A DNA stretch of 37,284 nucleotides from Lachnospiraceae bacterium. Its GTDB lineage: Bacteria > Bacillota > Clostridia > Lachnospirales > Lachnospiraceae. The DNA lies in the NCBI GenBank assembly GCA_024681775.1, contig JAILAF010000051.1:1-37284 (forward strand). The letters run 5' to 3'. Positions within the stretch are counted from its first letter, which is position 1; each line of letters begins with the position of its first letter. Positions 32,881 through 37,284 of the stretch are shown here, in pieces. The notes beneath the pieces are model-generated. The model made no database searches and was not told the origin of the DNA. It worked only from the letters and a program-made list of their open reading frames with translations. A program made the position numbers and the translations under genes.

Positions 32881-34656
32881 GTGAGTAAGAAGAAAAAAAT
32901 ACCGGAGGCCGTGCTCTATTATGTGACTCCGCCCACGAAGGAACAGCTGGCGGGAATCCGTGCGTTTGTCAACGAAAAATACGGAGATAAGACCGGTAAC
33001 GGGCCGGAGATTCCCTTTACCGCGGAGCAGGACACGACCCTTGGAGGCGGATTTATCCTGCAGGTGGGTAATGAAGTCTACAACTGGAGTACCGAAGGCA
33101 GAGTCGGTGCTCTGAAGCGTAAGATGGACAGCCTGCGCCGGAAGCTGAGCTATGAGAACAGGGATGTGATTCCCTTGATCCATACCACTATCAGCGAGTT
33201 CGAGCTCAGCGCCAAGTTCCGTACCATCGGCATGGTCACTTATGTAGGTGACGGCATCGCCCATATCGAGGGGCTGAATCACTCCAAATACGGAGAGATC
33301 ATCCTCTTTGAGTGTGGCATCAAGGGCATGGTGCAGAACATCGAGGAAAATTCCATCGGCGTCATCCTCTTCGGTTCCGACAGAGAGGTTCGGGTGGGCT
33401 CTAAGGCTGCCAGAACCTACATGAGCGCCGGCATCCCTGTGGGAGACGGCTTCCTGGGCCGTGTGGTAAACGCCCTGGGAGAGCCCATCGACGGCAAGGG
33501 CTTCATCGAGGAGGACGAGTACTTCCCCGTGGAACAGCCCGCACCCTCCATCGTGGACAGACAGAGCGTGTCCGTTCCCATGGAGACCGGTATCCTGGCC
33601 ATTGATTCCATGTTCCCCATCGGCAGAGGTCAGCGTGAGCTCATCATCGGCGACCGTCAGACCGGCAAGACCTCCATTGCCATGGAGACCATCCTGAACC
33701 AGAAGGGGAAGGATGTGATCTGCGTCTATGTGGCCATCGGACAAAAGAACTCCACCGTGGCCAGCCTGGTGAACAATCTGAAAAAGCACGGTGCCATGGA
33801 CTATACCGTGGTGGTAAGCGCCACCGCATCCGATCCTGCACCCCTGCAATACATCGCACCCTATTCCGGCACCTCCCTGGCGGAGTATTTCATGCATGCC
33901 GGCAAGGATGTGCTCATCGTGTACGATGATCTGTCCAAGCACGCGGTGGCTTACCGTATGCTGAGCCTGCTGCTGGAGCGTTCTCCCGGCCGTGAGGCTT
34001 ATCCCGGAGACGTTTTTTACCTGCATTCCAGACTGCTGGAGCGCAGTGCCAGACTGTCCGATGAACTGGGCGGCGGTTCCATTACGGCCCTTCCCATCAT
34101 CGAGACCCAGGCGGGAGATGTATCCGCCTATATTCCTACCAACGTGATCTCCATCACCGACGGTCAGATCTACCTGGAGAGCGAGCTCTTTAACCTGGGT
34201 ACCAGACCTGCCGTGAACGTGGGCCTGTCCGTGTCCCGTGTGGGCGGCGCAGCCCAGACCAAGGCCATGAAAAAGGCGGCGGGCAGCATCCGTATCGATC
34301 TGGCCCAGTTCCGCGAGATGGAGGTGTTTACCCAGTTTTCCTCCAATCTGGATGAGGTGACCAAGAGCCAGCTGGCGCACGGCCGCGTGCTGATGGAGCT
34401 CTTAAAGCAGCCCCTGGGCAGACCCCTTTCCATGGCGGAGCAGGTGGTGACCCTGGTGGCCGCCAATGCGCATCTCATGGAGGACATCCCCGTGGAGAAG
34501 GTGAAGGCCTTCCAGATGGAGATGCTGGAATTCTTTAACGCGGAAGCGGATGCCGTCATGCATGAGATCACGGTGTCCAAAGTACTGAACGAAGAGACGA
34601 AGCAGACTATCATCGAGAAAGCGACGGAATTTGCGGAGGCCGTAAAGAAGAGATAA
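32881..34656 (+). CDS. atpA: ATP synthase alpha subunit with N-terminal delta C-domain
   Basis: 591 residues versus about 500 for normal alpha. Residues about 95-591 are a regular alpha subunit: FRTIGMVTYVGDGIAHIEGL, Walker A GDRQTGKT (257-264), IYVPTNVISITDGQIYLE-type stretch with SAYIPTNVISITDGQ, and the alpha C-terminus. Residues about 10-88 read as the C-terminal domain of delta/OSCP: VTPPTKEQLAGIRAFVNEKYG, then TLGGGFILQVGNEVYNWSTEGRV, as in delta (GGFxxxxGxxxxDxSxxGRLxxL). The delta N-terminal six-helix domain is missing. The start is GTG at 32881 with AAAGGA upstream; a stop codon (TGA 32875-32877) directly upstream in frame proves that the protein cannot start earlier. Confidence 0.93.
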   Translation: MSKKKKIPEAVLYYVTPPTKEQLAGIRAFVNEKYGDKTGNGPEIPFTAEQDTTLGGGFILQVGNEVYNWSTEGRVGALKRKMDSLRRKLSYENRDVIPLIHTTISEFELSAKFRTIGMVTYVGDGIAHIEGLNHSKYGEIILFECGIKGMVQNIEENSIGVILFGSDREVRVGSKAARTYMSAGIPVGDGFLGRVVNALGEPIDGKGFIEEDEYFPVEQPAPSIVDRQSVSVPMETGILAIDSMFPIGRGQRELIIGDRQTGKTSIAMETILNQKGKDVICVYVAIGQKNSTVASLVNNLKKHGAMDYTVVVSATASDPAPLQYIAPYSGTSLAEYFMHAGKDVLIVYDDLSKHAVAYRMLSLLLERSPGREAYPGDVFYLHSRLLERSARLSDELGGGSITALPIIETQAGDVSAYIPTNVISITDGQIYLESELFNLGTRPAVNVGLSVSRVGGAAQTKAMKKAAGSIRIDLAQFREMEVFTQFSSNLDEVTKSQLAHGRVLMELLKQPLGRPLSMAEQVVTLVAANAHLMEDIPVEKVKAFQMEMLEFFNAEADAVMHEITVSKVLNEETKQTIIEKATEFAEAVKKR

Positions 34657-35571
34657 ATGGCAACGATGCGTGAACTTTCTGCCCGCATTCGCAGCGTGCA
34701 GGATACCATGAAAATTACAAATGCCATGTATATGATCTCCTCCACGAAGCTGCACAAGGCGAGACGGGAGATGGACAACAACTCCCCCTACTTTCTCGCC
34801 CTGCAGAAAATGCTGGCCCACATTCTGGTGTCCCTGCCGGAGATCGACCATCCCTACCTGGATCTGCGCCCCGAGAAAAAGGGGAAGAACCGGGTCCGTG
34901 CCATTGTCGTCATATCCGGTGACAAGGGACTGGCAGGCGCCTACAACCACAATGTGCTGCGGCTGGTGGAGAGCATGCTTTCCGGTCCGGAACAGACTTT
35001 GCTGTACGTGGTGGGAGAGGTAGGAAGGTCCTATTTTGCTTCCCGCCGGATCCACATGGAGGGACAGTTCCGTTACACTTCCCAGAATCCGACTCTGCAC
35101 AGGGCCCGGGTCATTTCGGAGAAGCTCCTGGAGGACTTCCGGGAAGGCGCCGTGGACGAGGTGGATCTGGTCTATACCACCATGCCCAATTCCATCACCA
35201 GCGTTCCTGCGGTGATGCCCCTTCTGCCCCTGCGGAAAAAAGATGTCCTCAGCAGACTGCCGAAGAACATTAAGATCCCGGAGGAGGAACTGAATTTCCA
35301 GCCCTCCCCCCAGAGCATTCTGGACAATATGGTGCCGGATCTGCTGGTGGGCTATGTGTACAGTGCGCTGGTGGATTCCTATTGCAGTGAGCAGAACGAC
35401 CGTATGATGGCCATGGACGCCGCAAATCGGAACGGGCAGGAGATGATCCGCACCCTGTCCATGGAATACAACCGTGTCAGACAATCCGCCATTACCCAGG
35501 AGATCACGGAGGTGATCGCCGGAGCGAAGGCGCAGAAGAAAAAGAAAAAGCAAAGGAGGCCCGAGGGTTAA
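34657..35571 (+). CDS. atpG: F-type ATP synthase gamma subunit with basic C-terminal tail
   Basis: Central rotor shaft, 304 residues. The N-terminal helix (MRELSARIRSVQDTMKITNAMYMIS, with LHKAR) and the C-terminal helix (YNRVRQSAITQEITEVIAGAKA) are canonical, and the middle Rossmann-like domain carries VVISGDKGLAGAYNHNV. Most gamma subunits end right after the GAxA stretch; here QKKKKKQRRPEG follows, a strongly basic tail. The ATG abuts the alpha stop codon (TAAATG), and the ribosome site is weak (AGAAGAGA), so translational coupling is expected. Confidence 0.95.
   Translation: MATMRELSARIRSVQDTMKITNAMYMISSTKLHKARREMDNNSPYFLALQKMLAHILVSLPEIDHPYLDLRPEKKGKNRVRAIVVISGDKGLAGAYNHNVLRLVESMLSGPEQTLLYVVGEVGRSYFASRRIHMEGQFRYTSQNPTLHRARVISEKLLEDFREGAVDEVDLVYTTMPNSITSVPAVMPLLPLRKKDVLSRLPKNIKIPEEELNFQPSPQSILDNMVPDLLVGYVYSALVDSYCSEQNDRMMAMDAANRNGQEMIRTLSMEYNRVRQSAITQEITEVIAGAKAQKKKKKQRRPEG

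Positions 35572-37284
<1,713 letters not shown>

Noticed and set aside
32437-34380. 647-codon open frame on the minus strand
   Set aside because: Antisense to atpF and atpA; same explanation.

Overview
The window looks like chromosomal DNA of a Gram-positive anaerobe of the Clostridia, most likely Lachnospiraceae. Reasons: strong GGAGG-type ribosome binding sites, YesN-like AraC regulator with an Lpl-type sugar transporter lacking its own ATPase, the DUF5717/DUF5716 gene pair (recalled as typical of this family), and lipoproteins with Gram-positive lipoboxes. No species can be named from the sequence. There are 27 protein genes, no rRNA or tRNA genes that I could see, no CRISPR and no transposase.

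Region 1 (1-8051) is clearly AT-richer than the rest (one sampled 60-base line is about 33% G+C against about 65% in a sampled line near 9.2 kb). It holds seven plus-strand genes: a partial TPR/NPCBM-like protein, a protein of unknown function, and five membrane or surface proteins, two of them with zinc ribbons and one with DUF4214 repeats. It ends at a strong terminator at 8076-8106, where base composition changes abruptly; this may be an acquired island.

Region 2 (8129-15230) is a tight four-gene operon: DUF5717-like giant protein, an actin/Hsp70-fold DUF5716-like protein, a TPR-like protein (start overlapping the previous stop) and a two-TM coiled-coil protein. Its function is unknown and it is one of the two best candidates for an undescribed system.

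Region 3 (15231-19799) is purC-purB-purA plus a HAD phosphatase. The purC leader carries three successive hairpins and a repeat element that is also present, in a shorter form, before the DUF5716 gene.

Region 4 (19818-25780) is a carbohydrate uptake locus: a membrane-bound AraC-type sensor-regulator, two permeases and a solute-binding lipoprotein, with internal promoters and terminators. A separate lipoprotein (DUF3298-like plus beta-propeller-like) follows. Two minus-strand membrane protein genes (27788-29861) are convergent with it across a bidirectional terminator.

Region 5 (29862-37284) starts with a 60-bp tandem repeat containing dyads and promoter-like elements in a divergent intergenic space, then a DUF2974/Mbeg1-like hydrolase gene, followed by the F-type ATP synthase genes a-c-b-alpha-gamma-beta-epsilon (epsilon cut by the window end). 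There is no separate delta gene. Instead, the alpha subunit carries an approximately 90-residue N-terminal extension that reads as the C-terminal (b-binding) domain of delta, so the six-helix N-terminal domain of delta is absent here. Together with a basic tail on gamma, this points to an altered stator and crown of the F1 head and is the most notable observation in the window.
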